In this document: one piece after another, positions 44,643 to 53,809 of the stretch
How the letters are laid out: the number at the start of each line of letters is the position of its first letter
How positions within the stretch are numbered: the first letter of the stretch is position 1
NCBI GenBank assembly: GCA_902790015.1
Contig: CADAQF010000003.1
Span: 62,001 to 126,000 of the forward strand
DNA length: 64,000 nucleotides
Direction: 5' to 3'
From: an uncultured Eubacteriales bacterium
Lineage (GTDB): Bacteria; Bacillota; Clostridia; Christensenellales; Aristaeellaceae
Made by a program: the position numbers and the translations under genes
The notes under the pieces: generated by a model
The model's input: only the letters and a program-made list of their open reading frames with translations
Databases searched by the model: none
What the model was told of the DNA's origin: nothing

Positions 44643-45722
44643 TTATTTGGTGGTCACCTTGACCGTCCAGGCGGTGTTGATGGCCTCGCGGTTTTTGTAG
44701 GTGTTCTCCCAGTCGACACCCAGATCCTTTTTGATCAGCTCGTTGGTGTCGATGGAATGATAGGGGATATCGGTCATGCTCGCGAACACGGAGTGCATGT
44801 AGCCCTGCAGGATCAGCTTCTGGGCTTCCTCGCTCAGCAGCCAGTTTTCCAGCGCTTCGCAGGCCTCGATGTTGGCGTTGGCGGAACGGGCTTCCGCCAC
44901 GGTCATCACGGTGGAGGGAATCAGGATGACGCCGTCCTCGGGGTAGATGCAGGCCAGGTTGGTGATGGGCGCGCCGGCGTCCTCAGCTTCCTTGAGCACC
45001 TTCAGTACGGATTCCTCCAGGATCATGATGGCGGCGCATTCGCCGGTCTGCAGCTTGGTCAGCGCCGTGGAGCCGGACTCGATCATGACCTGGTTGGCGG
45101 CCAGACCGTCCAGGTATTCCTGGCCGTAATGGTTGTCCTGAATCAGGGAGGCGACGGCGGCCAGCGTGGTGCCGGAGGACATGGGGTTGCCCATGGAGAT
45201 CAGGCCCTTGAGGTTGGTGTCAAAGGCGAAATCCTTGAAGGTCTTGGGGATGGTCACGCCCTTGGCGGCCCACTCGTCCACCTTTTCGGGGTTGTAGGCC
45301 AGCACCATGTTGCACACGCGCACGGGATACCAGTAGCCTTCCTTGTCATAGGGGAAGCGCAGCAGGGTCTCGGCGCCTTCGACCTGGATGGGCTCAAGAT
45401 ACCCGGCTTCCTTGAGCTCCAGGGAGAAGGCGGGCTCGGCCACCAGCATCATGTCGCAGCCCAGCACGCCGGTCTCCATTTCGCCGTACACCTTGGTGAT
45501 CAGCGAGGAGGTGCCGCCGTAGAAGAAGAAGCTGCCGTCAAAAGCAGGCTCCAGGTTGGGGAATTCCTTCTTGATCGCCTCATCCATCATGTCGATGACG
45601 AAGGGATACATGGAAGAGTAGATGCCGATCTTGCCCTCGACGTCCTCATTGACGGCGAAAGCGGCCGGAACGGCGGCCAGCACCAGCATCGCGCACAGCG
45701 CCAAAGTCAATACCTTTTTCAT
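44643..45722 (-). CDS. Extracellular substrate-binding protein of ABC importer (iron/thiamine/putrescine class)
   Basis: 359 residues. Signal peptide MKKVLTLALCAMLVLAAVPAAFA with an AFA-type signal peptidase I site and no clear lipobox. The mature protein begins EGKIGIYSSMYPFVIDMMDE, the pattern of type-2 periplasmic binding proteins of the iron(III)/thiamine class; later GYWYPVRVCNMVLAYNPE and YMHSVFASM are typical. It delivers substrate to the fused permease. The absence of a lipid anchor is odd for a Gram-positive host. Confidence 0.87.
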   Translation of the reverse strand: MKKVLTLALCAMLVLAAVPAAFAVNEDVEGKIGIYSSMYPFVIDMMDEAIKKEFPNLEPAFDGSFFFYGGTSSLITKVYGEMETGVLGCDMMLVAEPAFSLELKEAGYLEPIQVEGAETLLRFPYDKEGYWYPVRVCNMVLAYNPEKVDEWAAKGVTIPKTFKDFAFDTNLKGLISMGNPMSSGTTLAAVASLIQDNHYGQEYLDGLAANQVMIESGSTALTKLQTGECAAIMILEESVLKVLKEAEDAGAPITNLACIYPEDGVILIPSTVMTVAEARSANANIEACEALENWLLSEEAQKLILQGYMHSVFASMTDIPYHSIDTNELIKKDLGVDWENTYKNREAINTAWTVKVTTK

Positions 45723-45858
45723 GTAAACGACCTCTTTTCTTGTATTTTTTCATACCGGTCACATGCCGCCGGTATAAAAATCACGGGAAAAATGATGCGC
45801 TCAGCGGAAACCTGGCTATCAAAATCACTTGCCGGAAGCAGTAGTATTCATCAATGGC

Positions 45859-45887
45859 ATTATAGCATAATAACCCTTTGTTGGCAA
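45859..45887 (-). promoter_or_regulatory. Promoter of the ABC importer operon; the rest of the 45723-46069 gap is empty
   Basis: On the - strand TTGCCA (45887-45882) and TATAAT (45864-45859) with a 17-base spacer, about 135 bases upstream of the binding protein. In the remainder of the gap (45888-46069) I see no gene, only low-quality open frames. Confidence 0.75.
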
Positions 45888-46069
45888 GCGAGAAAGAAAC
45901 GATGTTCCGGATTCCGGATGTCAGCGAGCGCAGGTCTTCCGGCGGGAGGCGCGTTCCCCGTTCCGCTCTCCCCGGGGGCAGACACCGGCGCACGCGAAAA
46001 AGGACGCCGCCAGGTTGGAAATAATACGGATACATCCAGTCCGGGACAGCGTCCCTGCGCAAAAGGCGT

Positions 46070-47422
46070 TCAAGTGCCGCTTCGAAGCGCGGGCTTTTTC
46101 ATCCAGGCAAAATACCGGGCCAGGCACGACAGGCCGGACAGCGCCCAGGTGATGCCGGCAGTGAACCAGATGGCCCAGACGCCCGCGCTTGAAACGGCGG
46201 TGATGAGCGGGGGCAGGCCGAGGCGGCCGATGATCTCCACTCCGCCGTTGATCATCGCAAACGCGGCGTCCCCGGCGCCGTTCAGCACGCCCCGGGTCAT
46301 ATAGATGACGCCCAGAAAGAGGTAAAACCAGCTGGTGATCTTAAGCGCCCTGCCGCCCAGGGAAATGACCTCCGCTTCGTTTACGAAAAGGCCGATCAGG
46401 TTGTCCCCGAAAAGCTGCATGAAAAGCGTCATCAGCAGAGAAAGCACCGTCATGGCGGCCAGACTGTCGCGCAGGCCCGCGCGGATCCTTTCCGGCTTGC
46501 CGGCGCCCAGGTTCTGACCGGTATAGGTGGAAAGCGCCATGCTCATGGAACCGAAGGGCTGCTGTACCAGCTGCTCCAGCCTTCCCGTGGCCGTATAGGC
46601 TGCCATGGCGGAAGGGCCGAAGGAATTGGCGAAGGACTGAAGCGCCGTGGTCGAAACGGCGATAAGGCTCCACTGAAGGGCCAGGGGCAGGCCTAAACGG
46701 ATGGCGCTCATGGCGATCGGGCGGTTGAAGGGCAGATGCCTATTTTTCAGGCTGAAATAGGGGTTGCGGCGGAAGGCGTACATGAGCGAACCGGCCCCGG
46801 CCAGCAGCTGGGACAGGGTGGTGGCCAGCGCCGCGCCGAACACGCCCATTTTGAACACCCCGATGAACAAAAGGTCCATCCCCACGTTGAGCAGGCAGGA
46901 GAGCACGAGAAAATACAAAGGCGTCCTGGAGTCGCCCAGCGCCCTTTGCATGGAAGCGGCGTAATTGTACACGGCTACCAGGGGCACGGAGGCGGTAGTC
47001 ATGCGCATGTAGACGATCGCGTCCGGCAGCACCTCGTCCGGAGTGCCCATCCACGAAAGCGCCGTCGGCACCAGCGCGAAGGACACCGCGCCGGTCAGCA
47101 CCGACAATACCAGCATGATATACGCGGAATTGACGATGGAGCGCTTGACGCTTTCCACGTCGCCTGCTCCGAAAAAACGGGCGGTCACGATGCCGCCGCC
47201 GCTGGATATGCCGTTGCACAGCGAGAAAAACAAAAACGAAACGGAGCCCGTGGCGCCTACGGCGGCCAGGGCGTTGGCGCCCATGAGCCGGCCCACGATC
47301 ATGGAATCTGCCAGGTTATACAATTGCTGAAACAGATTCCCGATCAAAAGCGGGAGGGCGAATACGGAGAGCAGGGCCAGGGGGCTCCCTTCCGTCATGT
47401 TCCGCGTGGTGTTTTTTCGCAT
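46070..47422 (-). CDS. MATE family efflux transporter
   Basis: 450 residues from the ATG at 47422 (MRKNTTRNMTEG); a start at 47398 (MTEGSPLALL) would also match the family and neither has a strong ribosome site. Twelve membrane segments in two halves: FALPLLIGNLFQQLYNLADSMIVGRLMG at the start, with GISSGGGIVTARFFGAGD, and the second half RLGLPLALQWSLIAVSTTALQSFANSFG. It exports drugs or metabolites using a Na+ or H+ gradient. It is downstream of the two-component system in the same direction, which may control it. Confidence 0.9.
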   Translation of the reverse strand: MRKNTTRNMTEGSPLALLSVFALPLLIGNLFQQLYNLADSMIVGRLMGANALAAVGATGSVSFLFFSLCNGISSGGGIVTARFFGAGDVESVKRSIVNSAYIMLVLSVLTGAVSFALVPTALSWMGTPDEVLPDAIVYMRMTTASVPLVAVYNYAASMQRALGDSRTPLYFLVLSCLLNVGMDLLFIGVFKMGVFGAALATTLSQLLAGAGSLMYAFRRNPYFSLKNRHLPFNRPIAMSAIRLGLPLALQWSLIAVSTTALQSFANSFGPSAMAAYTATGRLEQLVQQPFGSMSMALSTYTGQNLGAGKPERIRAGLRDSLAAMTVLSLLMTLFMQLFGDNLIGLFVNEAEVISLGGRALKITSWFYLFLGVIYMTRGVLNGAGDAAFAMINGGVEIIGRLGLPPLITAVSSAGVWAIWFTAGITWALSGLSCLARYFAWMKKPALRSGT

Positions 47423-47574
47423 GGAATTCTCGATTCCGGACGATTTGTCCTGCCTGCTGGGATTCAGAAGCCTGCGTTGGCGCATGAAGGGCTTTTTTTC
47501 AAACGGGCCAAAAGCCCGCCGGCTGCATATATACGCCCAAACGGGCCCCTTCGTCAATACCCAAACAGAAAAAA

Positions 47575-48258
47575 TCAGTGCTTCTGGATCATCGAGGCGA
47601 TCTGGGAAAAATCCACCTGGTTCAGTACGTGGATGACGTCCTTCATGCGGCGCATGCCGAATTTCTTGAGTATGCTGTTGACCTGGCTTTTGATGGTGGC
47701 TTCGGAGACGAAGCGCGTCTTGGCGACCTCCTTGTAGGAATCGCCGTTATAAATGCAGCACAGCACCTCAAATTCGCTGTTGGTCATTTTGGTGAGGATG
47801 TTCAGCGTGTACAGGAGGCTTGCCTTTTCGTTCTGGATGCGCTGGAATTCATTGACTATTTTGGAGGCGACGTCGCTTCTGAGCTGCATCTGGTTCTGGC
47901 TGACCTTTTCGATGGAGGAGACGATCTTGGAGATCGAATCGGTCTTCACGATAAAGTCCATGGCGCCGTTGGAATAGGCCTGGAAAAGCATTTCGTCGTC
48001 CGAATGGATGGTCAGGATGATGATCTTGCAGTCGGGCAGTTCCTGGTGGATGATGCGCGTGGCGGTGATGCCGGCGGTCTCATCCTCCATCTGGATGTCC
48101 ATCAGGATGATGTCCGGGCAAAGCTGCCGGGCCAGACGGATGCATTCCGCCCCGCTTTCCGCCTCCCCGATGACCTCGAAGTCGGGCTCGTGGTCGAGCA
48201 CGCTGCGGAAATAGTGGCGGATCTCCATGTTGTCGTCAGCCAATAAAATCCTGATCAT
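47575..48258 (-). CDS. NarL/LuxR-type response regulator
   Basis: 227 residues. Receiver domain with acidic pocket ADDN (Asp8/Asp9), phospho-acceptor Asp54 in IILMDIQM, the conserved Thr in IILTIHS and Lys in FIVKTDS. The C-terminal HTH is LuxR-like: MTNSEFEVLCCIYNGDSYKEVAKTRF then SEATIKSQVNSILKKFG. The linker (MQLRSDVASKIVNEFQ) is long and helical. It is encoded four bases after its sensor kinase. Likely targets are the divergent sugar importer operon or the MATE gene downstream. Confidence 0.9.
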   Translation of the reverse strand: MIRILLADDNMEIRHYFRSVLDHEPDFEVIGEAESGAECIRLARQLCPDIILMDIQMEDETAGITATRIIHQELPDCKIIILTIHSDDEMLFQAYSNGAMDFIVKTDSISKIVSSIEKVSQNQMQLRSDVASKIVNEFQRIQNEKASLLYTLNILTKMTNSEFEVLCCIYNGDSYKEVAKTRFVSEATIKSQVNSILKKFGMRRMKDVIHVLNQVDFSQIASMIQKH

Positions 48259-48261
48259 GGC

Positions 48262-49797
48262 TTACCTCCTCCTGGCGTAGGCCGGCAAAAGGATCTCCAC
48301 CTGCGTATACTCGTTCTGCCGGCTGCGGATGTGCATCTGGCCGTAATGCGCGCGGACGACGCTGAACACGTAGGAAAGCCCTATGCCCCAGCTGTTCTTT
48401 TTGTTTTTGGTGGAAACGTAGGGCTGCTCCACCTTGTGAAGCAGCTTGGGCGGTATGCCGCAGCCGTTGTCCCAGATGGAAAGATAGACCCAGCTGCGGC
48501 TGGAATAAACCGTGATGCGGATCGTGGGGGAGGACGGCGCGGCCGCCTGCAGGGCGTCCACGGAATTGCTCAGGATGTTACCCAGGGCGTGCGTCATATG
48601 GTACATATCGAACCACAGACAGGCCGGCTGCGCCGGATAATGCCGTTCCACAGTGATCCCTTCAGGAATGTGCTGCTCTGAAACGGCGGCTTCCACGGCC
48701 TTGATCAGGTCGTTCTTGATGGAGCTTACGTTCATGCTGTGGGCGTCGTTCAGGGTGCGGGCAAGATTGTCCATATTATCGTTGCACAGGCGGACTATTT
48801 TATCGATGCTTTCCTTTCTGTCCTCCTCGCGGGGTGCGTCCAGGGCAGACTGGGCCAGGATGCGGATGGTGAACAGGAGGTTTTTTTCGCTGTGCATGAC
48901 GTTGCGGACGTTGGCGTACAGCGCGTCCAGGTTTTTTCGTATGCCGCGGAACTTGAAAACGCTGAGCAGATAATCGTCGTGCAGCTGAAGCAGGATGATG
49001 AACACGGCCACCAGCACCACGAACGATACGAAAGGAAGCAGGGTGGTAAAAAATACCGGCACCTGGATCGGCATGGTGAAGCGCCAGAAGCCGTACTGCA
49101 GCACGTCCTGAATGGAATAACGGAAAGCGCCGCTGAAAAACATCAGATAAAAGCCGATATTAAGCAGCAGCAGGGATACGGCGATCCTGAGCAGGAAGCC
49201 GGACAGAAAGGTCATCTTCTGCCTGCGGTAGTTCAGGCAGAGGAAAAGCACCGGCCACATCAGATACACGAGCACGCAGACGGAAAAGGCTGTGTCCAGC
49301 GCGCCGAGCAGCCCCGCGACGGACTGCGCCCGCCCGGAAGAATGATACAGCCGGAAAAAGGTGAAGGCCGTCTGCGGATGATAAAAGAGGAAGTATAAAA
49401 GCGGGAACCCGATCAGGGGGATCAGGGAAAGCAGGGAACGGCTGCGCTTTTCGGTCCTGCGGACGTCCAGCCGGACGCTGCTGCTGAAGGAAAGCACGAA
49501 GCAGACGATCCCCCCGAAATAGGCGACCACGCCGATATTGCGCAATAGCGTCAGCCGGGACTGCGGCATGCGCAGGATGGATTGAATCAGCCTGTACAGC
49601 TTTGTTTCCAGCGGGCGGACCAGGTAATTGGCCGGCACCAGGTAATTGCTGATGCGGGATACCTCGGCGGTCACCGTGAACATGGCGACGGTCATGGCGG
49701 CGGCCAGCGCCGCGAACAGAAGATAATAGCGGTTCCGCCAGCCGCAGAGCAGCAGCAGTATGGAAAAAAGAAGCATCAGCAGGATAGTCAGCGACAT
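48262..49797 (-). CDS. Membrane sensor histidine kinase
   Basis: 511 residues from the ATG at 49797 behind AAGGAG. The N-terminal 270 residues contain about seven or eight hydrophobic segments. The helical linker holds VMHSEKNLLF with His302 as likely phospho-acceptor, followed by a GHKL ATPase domain: N-box HALGNILSNSVDAL, G1 DNGCGIP, G2 WGIGLSYV. No extracellular ligand domain stands out, so sensing may be through the membrane part. It forms a pair with the response regulator. The gene is divergent from the sugar importer operon at 50042. Confidence 0.88.
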   Translation of the reverse strand: MSLTILLMLLFSILLLLCGWRNRYYLLFAALAAAMTVAMFTVTAEVSRISNYLVPANYLVRPLETKLYRLIQSILRMPQSRLTLLRNIGVVAYFGGIVCFVLSFSSSVRLDVRRTEKRSRSLLSLIPLIGFPLLYFLFYHPQTAFTFFRLYHSSGRAQSVAGLLGALDTAFSVCVLVYLMWPVLFLCLNYRRQKMTFLSGFLLRIAVSLLLLNIGFYLMFFSGAFRYSIQDVLQYGFWRFTMPIQVPVFFTTLLPFVSFVVLVAVFIILLQLHDDYLLSVFKFRGIRKNLDALYANVRNVMHSEKNLLFTIRILAQSALDAPREEDRKESIDKIVRLCNDNMDNLARTLNDAHSMNVSSIKNDLIKAVEAAVSEQHIPEGITVERHYPAQPACLWFDMYHMTHALGNILSNSVDALQAAAPSSPTIRITVYSSRSWVYLSIWDNGCGIPPKLLHKVEQPYVSTKNKKNSWGIGLSYVFSVVRAHYGQMHIRSRQNEYTQVEILLPAYARRR

Positions 49798-49848
49798 AGG
49801 TGCTCCTTTACGGCGATGGGAAAAATAATACACAATTGCTAAATTTTA

Positions 49849-49876
49849 ATTATACGCTTTTTTGAAAATTCCGCAA
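49849..49876 (-). promoter_or_regulatory. Promoter of the two-component system
   Basis: On the - strand TTGCGG (49876-49871) and TATAAT (49854-49849) with a 16-base spacer, about 50 bases before the kinase start. Confidence 0.6.
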
Positions 49877-49960
49877 GGTGTAAAAAATATACAACCGGAG
49901 GGCGGGAAAAGGGAAGCTGCGCCCGGCATAAGAGCCGGCAGGGTGGAAGAAAGATTTATC

Positions 49961-49989
49961 TTGCCGGAAGGAAATAAGGGTGCGATAAT
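49961..49989 (+). promoter_or_regulatory. Promoter of the sugar importer / hydroxyacid operon
   Basis: TTGCCG (49961-49966) and GATAAT (49984-49989) spaced by 17 bases, with a TG two bases before the -10 box (extended -10 like). It lies about 50 bases upstream of the binding protein start in the divergent region shared with the two-component system. Confidence 0.55.
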
Positions 49990-50041
49990 ACACACAACAG
50001 AACTGTTTCCCTATCAACCCAATTTTATAGGAGGAAGACCC

Positions 50042-51394
50042 ATGAAAAAGACATTTTCCTGGTTCCTGGCGCTGACGCTGCTGTTCGGCCTGTTTTCATT
50101 CACAGGCGCCGCGGCGGAGGATGTAACGACCATCTATGTATGGTCCGACAACGCGCATGAAAAAGAGCTCCGCGTACAGCAGGTGGAGGAATTCAACAAC
50201 ACGGTCGGCAAGGAAAACGGCATAGTTGTTGAATACACCGTGTACGGCGACAACTACTCCGACGCCATCAAGATCGCCGCCCGCACGGACGAAGCGCCGG
50301 ATATGTACCGCGCCGACAGCAAGTGGATGCAGGACTTCGTGGACGCCGGGTATGTTGTGCCGCTGTCCAAGTTCCCCGGAAGCGAGGAGCTGGTTTCCAA
50401 GTATGACGGGCTGCTGGCCAAGCAGTATCATATTTTCAACGGCGAGGTCTATACCCTGCCCTACAACCTGACCACCTATAAGTTCGTCGTGAACGTGGAC
50501 CTGTTCAAGGCCGCCGGCCTGGAAGTGCCCTATGACGGCTGGACCTGGGCGCAGGTACGCGAATACGCCAAGAAGATCACCGAAGTCAGCGCAGGCAAGG
50601 CCTACGGCTTCGGTCTCTCCCTCAAGTCCGCCTGGACGCTGTCCAGCTATCTGACCATGCCCGCCGGCTGCAACATCGGCCACTACGGCTATGACTGGAA
50701 CGCCGGCAAGTTCAACTTTGCCGCCCTGACCCCCATGCTGACCGAAGTTTACGGCATGGCCCAGATCGACGGTTCCGTGTTCCCGGGCTTTGAGGGCCTG
50801 GACGGCGACGGCGTGCGCGCGCAGTTCTCCGAAGGCCGCATCGGCATCATGGGCGCCGCCAGCTTTGACGCAGCCGTCTACAACGAGCAGTTCCCCGCCA
50901 AGTGCGAATGGGCCGTCGTGCCGGAACCCGCCTTCACCGAGGAAGGCCTCAAGTACAAGGAATTCGTGCAGCCCACGCAGCTGCTGGTCATGGGCAAGAA
51001 GGCGCTTGAGCATCCCGAAAAGGCCCTGATGGTCTATGAATACTTCTACAGCGACGAGTGCGCGGCCGCCATGTACGAGCAGGGCCTGTATGTGCCCATC
51101 CGTCAGGAAGCCATCGACATGGCCACCAAGCAGCCCGACGCCAAGGGCTTTGCCGAATTCGCCAACATCGAGCAGAAGTTCGTTATGAGCGCCATGCCCG
51201 ATACCCTGATCAGCATCGAAGGCCCCGCTTACCGCGAGGTGATCATCAACATCCTTTCCGGTCAGGCCGGCAGCGATATCCAGGGCCTCATGGAAGACTG
51301 CGACGCCCGCTACAACAAGGCGCTGGAAGCGCTGGGCGCCGAACAGATCGAACTGTTCAAGCTGCCGGAAGGCACCAAGGTTGAAAGAGACTGA
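50042..51394 (+). CDS. Sugar ABC transporter substrate-binding protein
   Basis: 450 residues from the ATG at 50042 behind AGGAGGAAGACCC; an open frame extends upstream but has no signal peptide. Signal peptide of about 25 residues ending GAAA, without a lipobox. Mature protein TTIYVWSDNAHEKELRVQQVEEFNN is typical of the SBP_bac_1/extracellular solute-binding family 1, as are VPLSKFPGSEEL, GEVYTLPYNLTTYKFVVNVDLFKAAG and YEYFYSDECAAAMYEQGLYVPIRQEA. It captures an oligosaccharide or polyol for the permeases at 52869 and 53810. The transporter ATPase is not in this operon. Confidence 0.9.
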   Translation: MKKTFSWFLALTLLFGLFSFTGAAAEDVTTIYVWSDNAHEKELRVQQVEEFNNTVGKENGIVVEYTVYGDNYSDAIKIAARTDEAPDMYRADSKWMQDFVDAGYVVPLSKFPGSEELVSKYDGLLAKQYHIFNGEVYTLPYNLTTYKFVVNVDLFKAAGLEVPYDGWTWAQVREYAKKITEVSAGKAYGFGLSLKSAWTLSSYLTMPAGCNIGHYGYDWNAGKFNFAALTPMLTEVYGMAQIDGSVFPGFEGLDGDGVRAQFSEGRIGIMGAASFDAAVYNEQFPAKCEWAVVPEPAFTEEGLKYKEFVQPTQLLVMGKKALEHPEKALMVYEYFYSDECAAAMYEQGLYVPIRQEAIDMATKQPDAKGFAEFANIEQKFVMSAMPDTLISIEGPAYREVIINILSGQAGSDIQGLMEDCDARYNKALEALGAEQIELFKLPEGTKVERD

Positions 51395-51415
51395 CACACT
51401 GAACGATTGAACACA

Positions 51416-51449
51416 GGCGGGCGCGGAGCAATTCCGCGCCTGCCATTTT
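51416..51449 (+). terminator. Attenuating hairpin after the sugar-binding protein gene
   Basis: GGCGGGCGCGGA and TCCGCGCCTGCC (51416-51427, 51433-51444) form a 12-bp stem with one mismatch, then ATTTT. It likely ends part of the transcripts so that more binding protein is made than downstream products. Confidence 0.7.
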
Positions 51450-51475
51450 AAGAAAACGATCACGGAGGGGCAGGA

Positions 51476-52840
51476 ATGAATATCACGATTCCGGCCAGAA
51501 GCATTCCGGTAAAGGAGACCGTACAGGTGCTGGTGGTGGGCGGCGGTCCGGCCGGCATAGGGGCAGCCGTGAGCGCAAGCCGCATGGGCTTTGACACCAT
51601 GCTGCTGGAAAAACGCGGCTTTCTGGGCGGCAACGTGACTGCCAGCTATGTGGAGACCTGCAATTATTTCATGAAGGGGACCGGCTTTGGCCCCCAGGGC
51701 ATCGCAGGCGAAATAGAGGCCGATTACGACCGCGCCTATCCGTCCGACGACGTAAGGCCGGGAGCGCCCCACCGCTTTCACAGCGAATGCCTGAAGGTCT
51801 ACCTGGACGACCTGCTCAAAAGGGAAAAGGTGAAGCTCAAGCTGCACAGCTTTGTAAACGAGGCGCTCGTGTCGGACGGGCTGATCAAAGGCGTGGTCAT
51901 ACAGACCAAAAAGGGGCCGCAGGCCATACAGGCGGATATCGTGATCGACTGCACGGGCGACGGGGATGTGGCCTTTGCGGCGGGCGTTCCCTTTGAACAG
52001 GGGCGGGAGCGGGACGGACTGTGCCAGCCTGGCACCGTCAGCCTCAGGCTGGCCGGAGCGGATACAGCCTTTCTGATGAAGGACGGCGACGGCCTCAGGG
52101 AGCTCAGCCGCAGATTCAATGAGGAATACCGCGCGGGCAAAACGGGCCTTCCCTGCTACAGGCAGGACCTGCCGTTTGGAAGGCTCACGCAGGCGGGCGT
52201 CGTGTCCTACGTCAACTATGCCTGCTCCTACAGGCTCGATCCTACCGACCCGGACGATCTGACCCGGGGCGAACAGGAATGCCGCCATTTCATACTGGAT
52301 ATCTGGCGCTACATGAAAGACAATTATCCGGGCATGGAAAAAACGGAGATCGCCTCCATGTCTCCCGAAATAGGCTTCAGGGACAGCCGGCGGATCAAGG
52401 GGGAGTACAGGCTGACGGTCGAAGACACGGAGGGCAGGAAGCATTTTGAGGACTGTATCGCGGAATACCCGCGTTTTTACGATATGCTGACGCCCGACCC
52501 CATGATGCTCAAGGCGGGGGACGGGGAACTGTCGGGCGGGGGCTACCGCGGGCATATCTATGAGCCGATCGTCGATCAAAGGTATATCGAGGTGCCTTAC
52601 CGCTGCCTGCTGCCGGTGAACGTGGACAATCTGCTGGTGGCTGGCCGCTGCATCAGCGCCGATCACGTGGCGGAAAGCGGCGTCAGGGCGATTTCCCTGT
52701 GCACGATGACCGGCCAGGCGGCGGGCACCGCGGCCGGGCTCAGCCTGCGCGGCGGCTGCTCGCCCAAAAAGATCTCCACGGGCGAACTGAGGGCCATTTT
52801 GAAGGCCGGAGGCTTCCGCCTTTCGGAAACCGGAGCCTGA
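51476..52840 (+). CDS. FAD-dependent oxidoreductase
   Basis: 454 residues. N-terminal dinucleotide motif VLVVGGGPAGIGAAVSASRMG (residues about 18-38) and a second segment ADIVIDCTGDGDVAFAAG, ending with VDNLLVAGRCISADHVAESGVR; the pattern is the FAD_oxidored family often found next to sugar importers and glycosidases. It oxidises or reduces a carbohydrate-related or hydroxyacid substrate; no specific function is known. It sits between the binding protein and the permeases, an unusual insertion in an ABC operon. Confidence 0.82.
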   Translation: MNITIPARSIPVKETVQVLVVGGGPAGIGAAVSASRMGFDTMLLEKRGFLGGNVTASYVETCNYFMKGTGFGPQGIAGEIEADYDRAYPSDDVRPGAPHRFHSECLKVYLDDLLKREKVKLKLHSFVNEALVSDGLIKGVVIQTKKGPQAIQADIVIDCTGDGDVAFAAGVPFEQGRERDGLCQPGTVSLRLAGADTAFLMKDGDGLRELSRRFNEEYRAGKTGLPCYRQDLPFGRLTQAGVVSYVNYACSYRLDPTDPDDLTRGEQECRHFILDIWRYMKDNYPGMEKTEIASMSPEIGFRDSRRIKGEYRLTVEDTEGRKHFEDCIAEYPRFYDMLTPDPMMLKAGDGELSGGGYRGHIYEPIVDQRYIEVPYRCLLPVNVDNLLVAGRCISADHVAESGVRAISLCTMTGQAAGTAAGLSLRGGCSPKKISTGELRAILKAGGFRLSETGA

Positions 52841-52868
52841 CCTTTAAGAAAAGGAAAGGAGGATGACC

Positions 52869-53792
52869 ATGAGCGAAAAAGCGCTTAAAAAAAGAGGCGG
52901 ATTCTCCATAAAAAAGGATTCCACCCAGGCGGTGCTGATGCTGCTTCCCATGCTGCTGGGCTTTGCCCTGTTCACCTACGGGCCGATACTGTACATCATC
53001 CGCTACTGCCTGTATAAGGCCAATGATTTCAAAGCCACCTACATCGGGTTTGATAACTTTGCCCGCCTTTTCAGCAGGGACCCTGCCTTCTGGGACGCGA
53101 TGCTGAACACGGTGATCCTGTCCGCCGGCAAGCTCGTCATCGAGATCCCGCTGGCGATGTTCCTGGCGGTGCTGCTGAACAAGGGCATCAAGGGCACCGG
53201 TTTTTTCAGGACCACCCTCTTTTTGCCGGCCATCACCTCCACGGCCATCGTGGGCCTCATCTTTTCACTGATGTTCGCCAGCTTCGACGGGATCGTGAAC
53301 AACATCCTGCAGTCCGTCGGGCTGATCGGCCGGCCGATCAACTGGATGGGCAATAAATGGACGGCGCTGGAAATGCTGGGCATCGCTTCCATCTGGAACA
53401 ATTTCCCCATCAACATGATCTACTTCCTGATGGCGCTGCAGTCCATCCCCAAGGAGATCTATGAGTGCGCCGATCTGGATGGCGTGACGCCCTGGAGAAG
53501 ATTCTGGAACATCACCCTGCCCATGATCGCCCCGATCGCCCAGGTGGTAGTGCTGATGGCTATCGTGGGGTCGCTCAAGGTATCCGACCTGGTGCTGGCC
53601 TCCACCAACGGCGCGCCGGGCGGAAAGACCGAGGTGATCATGACCTATGTATTCAAATACTTCTTCGGTTATTCCGGCCGGTCGGTCGAAATAGGCTACG
53701 CTTCCGCCATGTCTGTGGTGACGGGCATTTTTCTGGCCTGCGTGTCGTTCATTTATATGAAGGTCACCCGCAGGATGAACGACGTCTATTGA
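52869..53792 (+). CDS. Sugar ABC transporter permease 1 (MalF/UgpA-like)
   Basis: 307 residues from the ATG at 52869, six bases after AAAGGAGG; an ATG at 52863 has no spacing to that site. Six membrane segments, EAA motif EIYECADLDGVTPWRRFWNI, and TEVIMTYVFKYFF near the end match the MalF/UgpA family. It forms the membrane pore with the second permease. No ATPase gene is next to it, as is common for family 1 importers in Bacillota that share a common MsmK-type ATPase. Confidence 0.92.
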   Translation: MSEKALKKRGGFSIKKDSTQAVLMLLPMLLGFALFTYGPILYIIRYCLYKANDFKATYIGFDNFARLFSRDPAFWDAMLNTVILSAGKLVIEIPLAMFLAVLLNKGIKGTGFFRTTLFLPAITSTAIVGLIFSLMFASFDGIVNNILQSVGLIGRPINWMGNKWTALEMLGIASIWNNFPINMIYFLMALQSIPKEIYECADLDGVTPWRRFWNITLPMIAPIAQVVVLMAIVGSLKVSDLVLASTNGAPGGKTEVIMTYVFKYFFGYSGRSVEIGYASAMSVVTGIFLACVSFIYMKVTRRMNDVY

Positions 53793-53809
53793 GAAGGGAG
53801 GGAGAAAGG

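Noticed and set aside
50096..52666. An 856-residue open frame on the - strand
   Set aside because: Antisense shadow of the sugar-binding protein and FAD oxidoreductase genes; no domain features.
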